64,000 bases of DNA from Zizania palustris (lineage: Eukaryota; Streptophyta; Magnoliopsida; Poales; Poaceae): assembly GCA_019279435.1 (NCBI GenBank), contig JAAALK010000081.1, positions 25,570,457 to 25,634,456 on the forward strand. The letters run 5' to 3'. Under the pieces are notes generated by a model that searched no databases, was not told where the DNA came from, and saw nothing but the letters and a program-made list of their open reading frames with translations. The position numbers and the translations under genes are program-made. Below are positions 24,288 to 36,386 of the stretch, piece after piece; position 1 is the first letter of the stretch, and each line of letters begins with the position of its first letter.

Positions 24288-25613
24288 TCTTCCCGTTTCA
24301 TGTTGCAAGAAAATTCTTCCTCAAGCACAGTAAAAACTGTGATCTTCTTACAAATAGTGACATACTTCAAGCCTGTGTCAGTGTGCTGCTCTCAGCACAG
24401 TAAGGAATGAGCATTCCTAGTTTCCTTTGTGATTACCCTTCAAAATATAGTTTTGAAATTGGGAACAAGAAACTTTTGAGCATTAAAAAAAATCACCAAA
24501 TATTACACACCAGCAGTTTGTTCTGGTAGGGGCAGGCACATACCCTATGTTGCATGTTCATAATAAACATGAAAGAAAAAGCAATCACAGAGAACAGATG
24601 TTATCCTCTCTGCACATGCATGCACAGCCACCCACTCTCAGAATTCAGAGGATGCATGCAGCTAATCAATCATACCACCAAACAGTGCAGGATCTTTTTG
24701 GGTTTTGGGTTTTGGGTTCAATTATTGATGGGGTTTTATTAGTTGGCTAATCTGTTCTTTCCTGTAGCCAGATTGCAGGATGCAACTTGCAGCTCCTCCA
24801 GCCAGGCTGCCCCACAAGGCACTATCAACTTTCTAGTTCTGAATAACCCATGTTGTCTGAAAACAATAGCATTTCTAAGAGAGATTCATTGCTCTCTATT
24901 TTTTTTTTCAAGAGTTAATACATGTTGTCTGAAAATTTTATGTGATGGATAACTAATTCTGTAACTAATTCTGTAGGTTGAGTAATCTGAGAAAAGCTTA
25001 GAGCAATGTACAGAGTTCCTTCTGATAGTGATAAGGTTAAAAGGAGGCCCTTTTTGGCAAAGCGAAGACAACACAATAGATTATGCTGCAAATTGCACCA
25101 ATTGTCAAAAGATTACGTTGCGGGTTGCAATCAGAGAACTTCCAAACCAGCGTTTTGGATGCGTGCTACCAGCAGACTGCAGACCGGTTACATCTTGCAC
25201 AGTTGCAATCTGGACGGGTTTCACTGATCGAGTCGTCACCATGATGCGGTGTTTGTTTTAGTGGTCACCACACTAGGAGTAGTTTTATCTTGGTTTCCAG
25301 GTTTCAGCTTTAACTTTTTTTTAGTTGATATGCGTTTGTGAGCCAACTTTTTTCACGAGTTCTTCATTCTTATCTCTTGATATATATTGACTCGAATTGG
25401 AGAAGAATGGAAGGTCACTGATTTAGTTGTCACCAGTGTTTCTCGACCAATTACTGTACCGATCCAGTGAGGGGCCATTAGCGACGCACGACGGTGAAGA
25501 TAGGGGCCAGTTGCCAACGTGTCACATGACAAGAGGAGGGGACCGACGACAACACATGAGGCACATCGAGAGGAGTGGGCCGGTGGTAGCATACCTTGGA
25601 GGGGGAAGCGGTC
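24288..25613. other. No gene recognised
   Basis: Short ORFs only, none with a motif I recognise. It contains simple repeats (gggttttgggttttgggttc around 24700) and a duplicated ctaattctgta at about 24953-24975. It probably continues the decayed NBS-LRR flank. Confidence 0.35.
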
Positions 25614-26867
25614 TGTTGATAGCAAAAAATGATATTAATGGTTAAAATTGTCAAAATATCAATTTTTATTAATTTGGGCCGAAAATATGTCAAGACCTGG
25701 CACAGGCCAGTCCAACGGGCCATATGGGTCCTGTCCGACCTGCCCATTCTGTATCCGATTTAGATTGGCTGATTTCAGGTCTATTTTATCTCTAATTATT
25801 TTTTGATGACTTGGATCCGTATCTAAGTCCAATTAGAGTCCAGGTACATTATGTCCAACCCCTATAAATATAGGGGCAATGCCGATTCAATGTCTCTCTC
25901 TTCCCTGAAACCTTAATAAATTCAATCTATTATTTTACCTTGAATCGTATTTTTACCATTCAATCTACTTTTCTTGTCCTAGGATTAGCCAAGTAACGTC
26001 TATCTTTGTGAGTTTGCGTTGTAAACTCTTCGTCCATCGTGTCGTAATCACGGTAAGCCTTGTTGATTCGCGTGTGAATCATCCGTTTCATCCACGTAAC
26101 GATTTTTTATCGTTTTATCGGTGATTCGGTCTCTTGGCCGAATTGTCTTTGATCTTTTGGAGTTTTTGCAGTGTTTCCATCTCATCTTCTTCGCCAAGAA
26201 CTTTGGTTGCAAATTATCCACGGCAAGACGATCACCGAAACCCGGAGACTAAATTCCAAAGGTCGTCGGTCTGACCGGAGGTGACACCCCGGTCTGACCG
26301 ACCCGTGCCGCACCGGCACGCAGCGGTCTGACCGGCGGCATACTGACGGTCTGATCGGACTTCGTACACAGGCCCGAGATGCTTCGCTCTACGCACTGGG
26401 GCACCCTCCGGAGTACCCTTCGGTCATCTGCGGTTCGACCGAAGGTCTTCTCTCGGTCCGACCGACCGAAGGCTGAGCGCCAAAGACCCCTTCGACCACC
26501 CCTTCGTAGATTACGCCGAAGGCCCCCTTCGGCCAAACCCTCCGCACCGCCGGTCTGATTGACGGTATAGCGTCGGTTTGACCAGCTTACCTTGGTCGGT
26601 CTGATCGCCAATCAAGCTTCGGTCCAATCGGCCCTGATTTGGCCGGTTGGGTATTTTAATCTACAACTCGATTAATTGAATAATATTTTTATATTGTTTA
26701 ATTATCTGGTGACTCCACCCTCCCTTATCACTATCAAGGGTCGTCGAAACGCGATGTCGACGTTATGTTACGCTTAGGGATTTATCTCTAAGTATCCACA
26801 CATTTTTGGATCGTTGGATCGACGTCAGTGTGTTTGGCACTTTGACCGTCATATTTTAGCGTCAACA
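25614..26867 (+). mobile_element. Probable solo LTR of a gypsy-type element
   Basis: The segment begins tgttgatagc and ends gcgtcaaca, with inverted hexamer termini tgttga/tcaaca. It contains a TATA motif (cctataaatatagg, about 25861) and an AATAAA-like cttaataaattc (about 25913) in plus order, as in the U3-R-U5 layout of a 1.25-kb LTR. No second LTR or coding interior is present. The flanking pentamers (cggtc and gagcc) do not match, so the ends or the simple solo-LTR history are uncertain. Confidence 0.6.
26255..26640. repeat. Array of ggtctgaccg palindromes inside the probable LTR
   Basis: Variants of cggtctgaccgg and ggtcngaccga recur more than ten times in 380 bp, on both strands because the unit is nearly palindromic, within GC-rich DNA. 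Confidence 0.75.
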
Positions 26868-27485
26868 GAGCCACTAACAGCGTTGGTAGGAGTGTATTCC
26901 GACTAAAGTAGTACCGGGAATCTTGTTATTTCTATAGTAACTAGTCTAGTTTATAGTAATTGTTACTAGTCCAGTCTAACATAACAAAAATTGCACTGCT
27001 AACGGTATTCGGGTGGCCGACGGTTGCCGTGGTTTTGCTCCGAGCATCTTGTTGTTTCTGTTAATCCGTATGGCTCTCAGGCCCACCAAACCGTTGACCT
27101 CGATCCATCTCAACAAGAGGAGAACTTTGAAATCAATCGTTGCTTGATGCACCAGCGCTGATTTTTGCAGTGATCCATGGGCAAGAGTCCAAATCCGGCC
27201 AGCCACTTTTTATATAATTATTCAATTTTCAGGTCAAATCCATGCGTTCTCTCTCTCTTTTATTGGTAATTAAAAATGGAGAAGGATTCCCGAGAGCTTT
27301 CACTCTAGACGTTGCATGAGTCGACGAGATTACAAGCGCATGTCATTTTATTTCGGTTTAAGATAATCTAGCTCATTTTTTGTAAACTGGAATTAAAATA
27401 TCAACTTATTATAATTTAGAGCATAAATTATAACAATTCAAAAAGTTGTTCTAACCTAACTTATTTCCATAATCTAGATTATCTT
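26868..27485. other. No gene recognised
   Basis: A short minus-strand ORF at 26976-27206 has no identifiable motif. No element ends were seen. Confidence 0.35.
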
Positions 27486-27670
27486 AGGGCATGTTTGTTT
27501 CAGATTCTAGTAGTTAGAGATTCTCAGTAGCTAGCTAGTCTGAGTAGCTGGTGTTTTCCAGTTTCTGGATTTTAGTTCATTTTCAGATTCTGTAGCTATT
27601 GATTCTCACAATCTGAGTTATTAAAATCTAGAAATAGTTGTAACTGTCAGAAACTGAAACAAACGGCCTC
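27486..27670. mobile_element. hAT-like MITE
   Basis: About 185 bp with inverted ends gggcatgtttgtttcag and ctgaaacaaacggcct, and internal inverted CTAGTAG/CAGATTCT motifs. The target duplication could not be fixed. Confidence 0.5.
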
Positions 27671-29361
27671 GATCTGAACCGCTTAAACACTAGCTGTTTT
27701 ACAGCAGTGAACATGTTGCAAGAGTACTAGTCCACAAATCCAAATCCAGCCGGCTGCTGCCTACTTGTGCGTCTAAACTAACGTAATCTTTGTGAGGTGA
27801 ACCAATCGCATCTGGTGATCTCTCTAACCCATCGTGCACATGATCCCAACGACGCATGCGTGCATAAATGCAGCACACACTTATCTTTGCTAATTAATTA
27901 ATTGGTGATCATATTAGTGCCCCACGGTTAGGCTCCAAACTGTGGCTAATTCGATGGTTTAGCACCTAACATTTTTAAATGCTTAATTAATGATGGTTAT
28001 TTCAGTCTAAACCCTCCTCTCTTTTTTCAGCTCCCACATGCAGAAGCTGGAGGTTGCGGGTGCAGAGAATCCAGTAGTTGCACTCCGGCTTTCAAGATCT
28101 ATCACCAAGATAGATAAAAAAATCAAAGTACAGTAAAACAATTTGAGTTAATTACATATCTCCTTATTTCTATTGCTTTTGATCAAATTTTTATAAAAAT
28201 CTTTACATTTTTTAAATGATTAATTAATGATAGTTATTTCTATCTTAGAACACGTATAATAAATTGATGTAAGTAAGTTACAAGACTTGTCACATCAGAT
28301 TAGTATTGATGTAGAAGAGATATAGAAGGAGAGAAAAAAACAGACTACTAACTAACTGTCCGCTAATATACATGTTCCCGTAAGCTTTGTAAGATTATGT
28401 AATATGTTATGTATTTTAATATATATAGCTAACTAACTATTATATTAGTAGACTATTAGATTAGCTATATATGACATATCACATGTATAAAATCAATAAA
28501 TAGTTAAATCATTTATATCTAAAAAGAATTTTATTTTTTGCCTTTTTTAATAAAAAACAGTATTATGAATTTTATTTTATGATACTGTTTTTATTAATAA
28601 AAATAATTTGGTACTGTATTTTGTCCCGATTTATAAGTAGATTTTATACGGAAGACTGGAAGAGCTGGTTCTAGCAGAAAGCCGTGGTTTAGCCACGCGT
28701 CGCGGCGTGATTCGCGGGCGCAAACCGACGCGGGTACGGCGTGCTGGTTCTCCGGCGGCGGCGGCGGCGTCCGTGGGTTTGCCTCGGTTTTGGACTTGCG
28801 AAGTCAACCCTCCTCCACGTCACCTCCGTTGACCGGAAGACTGCTGCCACCTCGACGAAGACGACCCTGTGTCACTGTGTGCCTCGGGGTAGCTGACGTG
28901 TCGGCCTAGCTTACTAGCTACCTGTGTGCGTGAGTCTAGCAGTTGGCGCTTGAAAGTCCAGAGGAAGAGCCAGCTCAGTACAAAATTAAAGATGATCTGG
29001 ATTGGCAAAGAATTTAATAAGATACATCTAAAAATTATATTCTCAACTCTAATTTTTTACTATATATATAATAAGCACTTATTTGGTAGAGTTTTGGATC
29101 TTGAAATCCATATTAAAACTAGAGTGGAGTACTTGGAGCTGGCTAAACACTGCTTCACTACTTTAGTTAATTTTTCTAGAGTACTTTCAGTGGAATCTAC
29201 TCCTCAGAAAAGTGTTTGGCTTGGCTCCAACTCCACATGACAAGGAAATTGAAGATAAAGCTCTACCAAATGCACCCTAAATTTTTTATACTACTTTTCT
29301 ATCTCCCCCTCTCATTCAATCACTTTCATCCATATCTTCGATATGGTGAAGACATGTTGTC
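27671..29361. other. No firm gene; GC-rich patch at about 28660-28830
   Basis: Mostly AT-rich. The patch has ggcggcggcggcggcg and W-box-like gttgacc elements, looking like a promoter or first-exon remnant, but no supported ORF follows. Segments at 28140-28450 resemble MITE debris without clear ends. Confidence 0.3.
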
Positions 29362-29364
29362 TTA

Positions 29365-29708
29365 GGGGTGTTTGATTTCAGGGACTAAATTTTAGTCCCC
29401 GTCACATCAAATATTTATATACTATTTTGGAGTATTAAATATAGATTGTTTACAAAATTCATTTATAATCGATGGATTATTGGCGAACCGAATCTAATGA
29501 GTCTAATTACGCCATGATTTAACAATGTAATGCTACATTAATTATTTTGTTAATCATTGATTAATTATGCTCATTAGATTCGTCTCGGCAATAATCCTAC
29601 ATTTCCACAATTATTTTTATGATTAGTTCATGTTTAGTCCTTCAAATTGATGTCCAAAGATCCGATGTGACACAAACTAAATTTTAGTCCATGAAACCAA
29701 ATACCCCC
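29365..29708. mobile_element. Tourist-like MITE, copy A
   Basis: 344 bp with inverted ends ggggtgtttg...actaaattttagtc and gactaaattttagt..caaataccccc type, flanked by TTA (29362-29364 and 29709-29711). The same family recurs at 34026, 43150, 46960, 51270 and 52439. Confidence 0.8.
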
Positions 29709-29711
29709 TTA

Positions 29712-30520
29712 CTTAAAGATATAGTTTCTTCAAATTTTATTATTTCTATTCTTTAACTCCATTACCACATCATATTATTTCCTACGCAACATCCCAATAA
29801 ATGATTAAAACACTATCTAATGTGGAGGATTAGGAATGAATGCCCTGAGGCCATCTTAACCTTGAGCTATTGCACTCAACTAAATTGGATACTTGATCTT
29901 ATTTTAACTGTTGTTGATTTGGCCATGCAACTAACTCAGCAATCAGAGCATCCCATCCAAAAAAAAGTTAGTTAAGTTAAATTAAGTGTCAATGTCGGCA
30001 TTGTGCACGGCTCTTGATCTATTTTTTTGGAATTTAAGAAATCTTGGATGCGATGGAATGGATAGATTTTAAATATTCAGTTGAACAATCTAATTTTTAT
30101 TTTAAATTAAAAATACAAACTTAAACTGTTTTATTATATTTTATAAACTTTAAATTCGTCATGAATCTTGAAATTAGAGTTGCCCTCTAATATTTTAGAG
30201 AGCAAAAATAGTAATTTCTGGAATATAATTTGAGCGAGAAAAAAGCTGCACTAGCGACAAAACCACGCAAAATAATCGGAGAAATATTATTGGAGGAGAG
30301 AAGCAAACGCAAACGAAAACCACCGTAGCCTGAAACCGGCGGAGGCGCAGGTTAACGGCGGCGGAGCGGCCGCCGAGCCTTCTTCCCCATGGGAGAGGAC
30401 AAAAAAAAATACAGTTTTAGATGGCGCCTCCTCCTCACCCACCTCTCCCCACTTGCAGAGCTCTGCATCCATCCAGGCGTACGTACTTGCCCCGCCACCC
30501 GCTACCACCGCCACCGCTCC
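29712..30520. other. Upstream region of the ADH2-like gene
   Basis: AT-rich up to about 30290, then GC-rich. It contains GT-type sequences (aaaacc at about 30257 and 30317, gaaaccgg at about 30340) resembling the GGTTT half of the anaerobic response element known from maize Adh1. Function is inferred. Confidence 0.4.
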
Positions 30521-30527
30521 CTGATCC

Positions 30528-30537
30528 CTATATATAC
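30528..30537 (+). promoter_or_regulatory. TATA box of the ADH2-like gene
   Basis: ctatatatacag lies about 125 bp before the ATG, in a context very similar to the ADH1-like promoter. Confidence 0.75.
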
Positions 30538-30656
30538 AGTACTCCGCATCGCTTCTCTCCTCATCAGAATCGAACCAGCGAGCTGTGAGTGCGAGGGGAA
30601 GAGAGAGAAAACCGAGTTTTTGGAGTGGTTCTTGTTGTTCTTTGGAAGGGGGATTC

Positions 30657-33174
30657 ATGGCGACCGCCGGGAAGGTGATCAAGTGCAAAGGTTCGTTTTT
30701 GTCTGGTTTGGATGGATTCGATGCTGATGTTGGGGCCGCAGTTTGTCAAAATTTTGATCTTTTTGAGCGGAGAGGTTGATCAGACCGGTTTCGGTTGTTG
30801 GGTGATTGATTGCAGCTGCGGTGGCCTGGGAGGCCGGGAAGCCGCTGTCGATCGAGGAGGTGGAGGTGGCGCCGCCGCAGGCCATGGAGGTCCGCGTCAA
30901 GATCCTCTACACCGCCCTCTGCCACACCGACGTCTACTTCTGGGAAGCCAAGGTAAACCATGCATAGCCTGTACCCGTGTCTGATGTTTCTCGAGCTGCA
31001 AGAATGGTGGCGGCATGAACATGGATCAGATCAGACGACCAGTGGTGGCTGACTTGCTGTGGTTTCTGCTTTGAATCTGTGCAGGGGCAAACCCCGGTTT
31101 TCCCAAGGATCCTAGGACACGAAGCCGGAGGGTATGTGCCATCTCAACTCTGTCACGTTCTTCTACTCTTCAGTCAGTCTGTCTGTCTGTTACTTTGTTC
31201 TGTTCTTGTGTTCATCGTCATGGCATTAGCACTAGTTCGTTAAAAAAATATAGAAAGTGTGCATAATATTTTATTGATTTGGTATTGAACATATGAAGAA
31301 TCAAAGAACAACAACGTCATTGATGACATATGCAACCGCAATCGGATTCCTAGGATAATATACTTTGTTTTGCATTGTCTCCCTCTATGCACCTCTACTC
31401 TCTCTGTCTCCTTTCATTTGTCTTCTTAATTAACTGAATACAAAAGGCACAGTATTTCATCTTGTGAAGTGTGTGGTTGACTCATTTCTGGATAGACATG
31501 GTCATTTCTGTTCAAGTGGACTAGTTTTTCTTTCTTTTGTTGCATTTCCAGTGCAGACGATTTTATCTAACAAAACAATTTTGCTCACAGCATTGTGGAG
31601 AGTGTTGGTGAGGGTGTGACTGAACTTGCACCGGGTGACCATGTTCTCCCTGTGTTCACCGGTGAGTGCAAGGAGTGTGCTCACTGCAAGTCAGAGGAGA
31701 GCAACATGTGTGACCTCCTCAGGATCAACGTCGACCGAGGTGTCATGATCGGCGACGGGCAGTCCCGCTTCACCATCAATGGAAAGCCCATCTTCCACTT
31801 TGTCGGCACATCCACCTTCAGCGAGTACACTGTCATCCATGTCGGCTGCCTTGCCAAGATCAACCCTGAGGCACCTCTTGACAAAGTCTGTATTCTGAGC
31901 TGTGGTATTTCTACTGGTAAGATGATGGCTCCTGATGCTACTGTTTTACAAGGGAAATCACTTTTTGTACGTGCTTCACTACTGAAATTCTGTTCTTTTT
32001 CAGGTCTTGGTGCAACACTGAATGTCGCAAAACCGACAAAGGGTTCGACAGTGGCTATTTTCGGTCTTGGAGCTGTTGGCCTTGCTGTAAGTGACAACCT
32101 CAGGATGTTTAATTCCGTTTGATTTGCCTGTTGTCGAGAATTTTCGCGTAAACCTCAACTGATGGATGTACATGTTCACATGATCAGGCCATGGAAGGTG
32201 CCAGGCTATCTGGAGCATCAAGGATCATTGGTGTGGACCTGAACCCTGCAAAATATGAACAAGGTACTACCTGATGTCATCTTCTGTGAAAATAGCATGT
32301 TGGTATACATATGGTTTTGGATTGCACACTGAACTCTGCAACTTGACCATCTTCAGCTAAGAAGTTTGGCTGCACTGACTTTGTAAATCCCAAGGACTAC
32401 AGCAAACCAGTGCAAGAGGTCAGTCACATTTTCTCATAGACTTGATAATTTGCTATTCTCAAGAATTGGCTTTGCATTTTATCATTGACACAAATGATCC
32501 TACGTATCAATATTAAGTGTCATCATAATCAAAGAAATCATCTTGATAAGATACATGTACCTAACATCCATTCTTCAATGGTGCACCAGGTGCTCATTGA
32601 GATGACCAACGGTGGACTCGACCGGGCCGTTGAGTGCACTGGCCACATCGACGCCATGATATCCGCCTTTGAATGTGTTCATGATGTATGTTCTGAATTC
32701 CCCTTACGTCTGTAAAAATTCTCATGATCATTTGAGCAATGCCTCCTCTTTCTGCTGTAAATGGTATCCTGAAACTAACAGTGTTACTCTGAAATGTAAT
32801 GTGAATCCAGGGCTGGGGTGTTGCGGTGCTGGTCGGCGTGCCGCACAAGGAGGCCGTGTTCAAGACCAGCCCGATGAACTTCCTGAGCGAGAGGACGCTC
32901 AAGGGGACGTTCTTTGGTAACTACAAGCCTCGCACCGACCTGCCAAACGTCGTCGAGATGTACATGAGGAAGGTAAATTGCAGCTTGATGGCACACTGTC
33001 CAGAATTCTTGGATCCCAGATGATGGTCAATGATTAACTTGTGGTGTCTCTGATATCTGAAGGAGCTGGAGCTGGAGAAGTTCATCACGCACAGCGTGCC
33101 ATTCTCGCAGATCAACACGGCGTTCGACCTGATGCTCAAGGGGGAGAGCCTTCGGTGCATCATGAGGATGGAGG

Positions 33175-33179
<5 letters not shown>
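30657..33179 (+). CDS. ADH2: Alcohol dehydrogenase, ADH2-like
   Basis: Ten exons: 30657-30690, 30816-30952, 31085-31131, 31591-31916, 32004-32086, 32188-32263, 32357-32418, 32590-32685, 32811-32972 and 33063-33179. They sum to 1140 nt, 379 residues. The cytosolic zinc enzyme interconverts acetaldehyde and ethanol with NADH in fermentation under oxygen shortage. Catalytic zinc ligands are Cys47 (LCHTD), His69 (GHEAGG) and Cys177 (SCGIS). Structural zinc cysteines are 99, 102, 105 and 113 (CKECAHCKSEESNMC). The coenzyme site is GLGAVG at 202-207 with Asp225. RINVDRGVMIGDGQ, KYEQAKKFG and LELEKFITHSVPFSQ are typical of the grass ADH2 type as I recall it. Exon sizes equal those of the ADH1-like neighbour exactly. 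No break or missing residue seen. Confidence 0.93.

Positions 33180-33213
<34 letters not shown>
33178..33213. repeat. (GA)n microsatellite starting at the ADH2-like stop codon
   Basis: About 17 GA units begin within the TAG stop and occupy the first bases of the 3' UTR. Confidence 0.95.
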
Positions 33214-33214
<1 letters not shown>

Positions 33215-33528
33215 CTCGTCATCTCCATGGCAGCTTCAGTGCATACAAGAAACGAAACCAAAAAAAACAAAAAACAAAAAAGAGAGACAAGTTTGAGCTT
33301 TGTTTGAGTTTTCCCCTTACGTCTTGAATAATGGTCGTGAGACACGCTTGTGTTCCGTTCAGCTCTTTGTACTCCTTTCATGGCTAGCAGATTTTCACCA
33401 GTTTTTACCCTGTAATTACCATTCCGATCAACGATAATAAACTCCTACTGGCAGTGTGCTGCATTCAGTATCTGCCATTGTTGCAAATACCAGAACTTGG
33501 CTGTGGAGTGAAGTGAGGTAGCAATCAA

Positions 33529-33807
33529 TCAGAGGGTTGCGACTTGTGAAGCTTTGTCGGTGGTGCGGGGGTGCCTGCCGCTGGATGTTGACAGGGCGAG
33601 GGCGACTAACGGCTTCTGAACTGCGGGAATCAGAACGAGCTTTGATCCGTCTTCCTCCTCGTGGGGGTTCCCTGTCTCGATCTTTGGATCTTTTTCTCCG
33701 GCCGCCGCGACGACGCGTGATCTGCGGAAGCTGTGGGCGCCGCCGCCGCGCACCAGAAACCGAGAAGAGAGCGTGCGCGTGGTTTGTGAAAGGAAAAAGG
33801 CGGCCAC
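33529..33807 (-). CDS. Weak ORF with organelle-presequence-like start, possibly a gene remnant
   Basis: 92 codons on the minus strand in GC-rich DNA. The N-terminus (FFLSQTTRTLSSRFLVRG) is rich in Ser, Thr and Arg without acidic residues, as in mitochondrial targeting peptides. An acidic stretch ETGNPHEEEDGSKL follows. No domain is recognised. A longer overlapping ORF (33428-33961) in another frame is Arg-rich and less convincing. It could be a first exon whose gene has been lost, or chance. Confidence 0.25.
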   Translation of the reverse strand: MAAFFLSQTTRTLSSRFLVRGGGAHSFRRSRVVAAAGEKDPKIETGNPHEEEDGSKLVLIPAVQKPLVALALSTSSGRHPRTTDKASQVATL

Positions 33808-34025
33808 TTTGGAGTCTTGGACGGCTTGCTTGCGCTCTCTTCAGAATCTTGGATGCGTACAGATAGCTAGTTTTTTTTTTTGCTAATCGGAATCGGAAGT
33901 CGAATTTTGTGGTGATGTTCTTCAAGCCTTTCTTACCTCTCAAATGCTCTCTCTCTCTCAAGCTGCAAGGCCATTCTCACTGTGAAGTGACGAGATATGT
34001 TCCATGTATTTTGCAAACATGATGT

Positions 34026-34368
34026 AGGGTGTGTTTGGATACGGGTTAAATTTTAGCATGTGTCGCATCGGATATTTCGATATTAATTTGAAAGACTAAA
34101 CGTGAACTAATTATAAAAATAATTGCAGAATCGGAGACTAAATCGCGAGACAAATTTTTTAAGCCTAATTAATCCATAATTAGCAAACGTTTACGGTAGC
34201 ATCGCATTGTTAAATCATGGTATAATTAGACTTATTAGATTCGTCTCGTGAATAATCTTCCGATTATAAATAGGTTTTGTAAATAGTCTACATTTAATAC
34301 TCCAAAATAATATTTAAACATTAGATGTGACAGGGACTGAAAATTTTAGCCCCATCCAAACACCCGGG
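34026..34368. mobile_element. Tourist-like MITE, copy B (opposite orientation to copy A)
   Basis: About 343 bp with ends ggtgtgtttggatacggg and ccccatccaaacaccc. The interior shares gtctcgtgaataat, tagtctacatttaat and the aactaattataaaaataatt segment with the other copies. The flanking trinucleotide is probably TAG. Confidence 0.75.
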
Positions 34369-34489
34369 TAGTCTTATTTTCTTTTCACATTTTGCTGCCT
34401 ATCTTCTCAAATGTTGCAACCAATAGATATCTTGTAAATTTTTGTATGACATCCCCTCAAAAACCAATAGATACGTTAATCCAGCATAT

Positions 34490-34650
34490 TTAAATATAAG
34501 AATTTTTGTAAACATGCCATTACAATTTTCTGTAATTTGAAAAATGCCACTGTGAGTGACTGTGCTAGGTCCCATCTGTCAGTGACACGTCGATGACATA
34601 TTTTAAAACCGTGAAAATTATAATGGCATGAAAAAATTTGGCCTTAAATA
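34490..34650. mobile_element. Small fold-back element
   Basis: The arm tttttgtaaacatgccatta..aattttc is inverted near tgaaaattataatggcatga. The arms enclose a GC-richer centre with ctgtgctaggtccca. The boundary and duplication are unclear. Confidence 0.4.
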
Positions 34651-34842
34651 TAACCATGAAGATTTATAATAATTATTTGTTTTATCAGTTCAACGAAAAT
34701 AAATAAATAGTCATCATTATGGATGACGGTTCTATCCACGTATCTGTACATGTAAGATTATTTCATAGGTATAGGTATGAACATGTAGTACTATACGTAT
34801 CTACCGGTATCTGATTGCCATTCTTAATTATCATTACACGCT

Positions 34843-35274
34843 AAGAGCATATCTAAGAGATTATTTATATGACTACTTAAATTTGAATTTAGGTATTTTG
34901 GTGAAAAATGAAGCTTCAAGAGTCTCCCTAAATAAGTCCCTTTTCTAATCTATTTCTTAAATCATCATTCATCTCTCTCAAATATATAATTAGTTTAGCA
35001 AGTCTCTATTTTCATTTGCACATTTTTTCTCTTGCATGTATATTGTTTTCTCCGTTACGTGTTGTTATAGGTTGGACGATACACATATTTAAATGTATCA
35101 AAGTTTTATACAAAATTTTTACCTATTATAGACCATATTTATAAGATTTAAAAAATAGGGATGAAGATTATAGGGAAACTATTGTAGATTGATTAATTTT
35201 TAGGAGGAAATAGAGTTTAGGATGATCTTATATGTGATTTAGTGAATAAAATTTAGGGTTTCAAGATGCTATAA
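34843..35274. mobile_element. Tourist-like MITE, second copy of the NBS-LRR intron element
   Basis: It matches 5490-5888 over about 400 bp. The terminus taagagcatatct faces the inverted-type end ttcaagatgcta. Its right end abuts the next MITE. Confidence 0.65.
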
Positions 35275-35631
35275 GACTATTCACAATGGGGGGTTCATGG
35301 GTGTTTTATGGTATTAATTATCATGCCACATCAGATTTTTTGCTGACGTGACATTCAATTAATGAGGAAAGAGATGAAAGTAGTATCATCACTATGACAT
35401 GGTGCTAACCCGTTTCAAAAACGGATGAAACGAAATGAAATACCTATTGAGAGCCAAATCGTTTCATCAGAGAAAGGGTATTTCATAAGAGCTAGTTGCA
35501 TTTAATTACACTAATTAGCCTAGGAAATAGTGAAATGAAACTCTCCACTAAGAGAGAGTATTTCATTCAGTTGTAAAGCTGATATAGCATTCTAAAAAAC
35601 AATATTATGAAACCCACCACTCTGAATAGTC
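35275..35631. mobile_element. Tourist-like MITE with TAA target duplication
   Basis: 357 bp. Inverted ends gactattcacaatggggggt and ccaccactctgaatagtc are flanked by TAA at 35272-35274 and 35632-35634. Confidence 0.8.
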
Positions 35632-35634
35632 TAA

Positions 35635-36232
35635 CACCCCACCCGGATCTCCCCATGCTTTAGATTTAATTCCATTTTTAAGAATGACACGATTCAATTT
35701 AAGTAGTAGAATGAATACATTTCATAATTTTTTTATAAACTCATCTAATACGCAGGAAAAAAACTTGATCTACTAATAATTTTTTTAAAAAAAACTATGA
35801 TATCCATCCAAAGAACCCTAAACCTGGCATCGCTCTCCCACACATGCACGGCCTGTAGAATTCGCCAAAACAGCGTTCTCTTCCCACATACAGTCTACAA
35901 ATCACAGCTGTACTGCTTTCTCACTACTAATCACAGCTTAATCATTTTCCTAATCCACGCGTGGCCGCCAGCGCCGGCCACTCCCGGCCGCAGATCGCGC
36001 CGGCCGCCGCGCATCCGACGGCCACCGCCGCGTCGTCTCCGGAGGGAAGAAAAATATAAAAAAGAAAGCGAGGAGAAAACCACGGCCGGCGTTCCATTCC
36101 AGGTGGAGGAGGCAGGAGTCCCCGGTTTGTGTGCGACACCGCCCGCCGTCCCGTCCCGTCCCGTCCGTGGTTTGCTGCCCAAGGCGGAGGAGGTGGCGAA
36201 ACCTCACCCTCCATCCTTCTTCCTCCTTGGAG
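35635..36232. promoter_or_regulatory. Upstream region of the ADH1-like gene
   Basis: AT-rich up to about 35940, then GC-rich. GT-type anaerobic-response-like motifs (aaaacc at about 36075, cggtttg at about 36122, gtggtttgc at about 36168) and GC-box-like gccggcc/gtcccgtcccgt repeats lie within 200 bp of the TATA box. Induction by low oxygen is known for grass Adh genes; its use here is inferred. Confidence 0.45.
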
Positions 36233-36243
36233 CTATATATACA
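36233..36243 (+). promoter_or_regulatory. TATA box of the ADH1-like gene
   Basis: ctatatatacag, about 150 bp before the ATG. The twelve bases are the same as in the ADH2-like promoter. Confidence 0.75.
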
Positions 36244-36386
36244 GACGGCCTTCGCCGCTCTAGGGTCACATATACTCATCGCCGGCTTGATCTGTGAGAT
36301 TCGCGGAGGGATTTGTGTTGGGTTTGGTTGGTTAGCTCTTGGGTGTTTCTTGTTTCTGTGCGCGGATTTAGGAGAGCGAGAGGAGA

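Noticed and set aside
18997..24410. Repeated plus-strand ORFs with MNAGNRKDGTQARQ starts
   Set aside because: They are the two gypsy LTRs read in an irrelevant frame.
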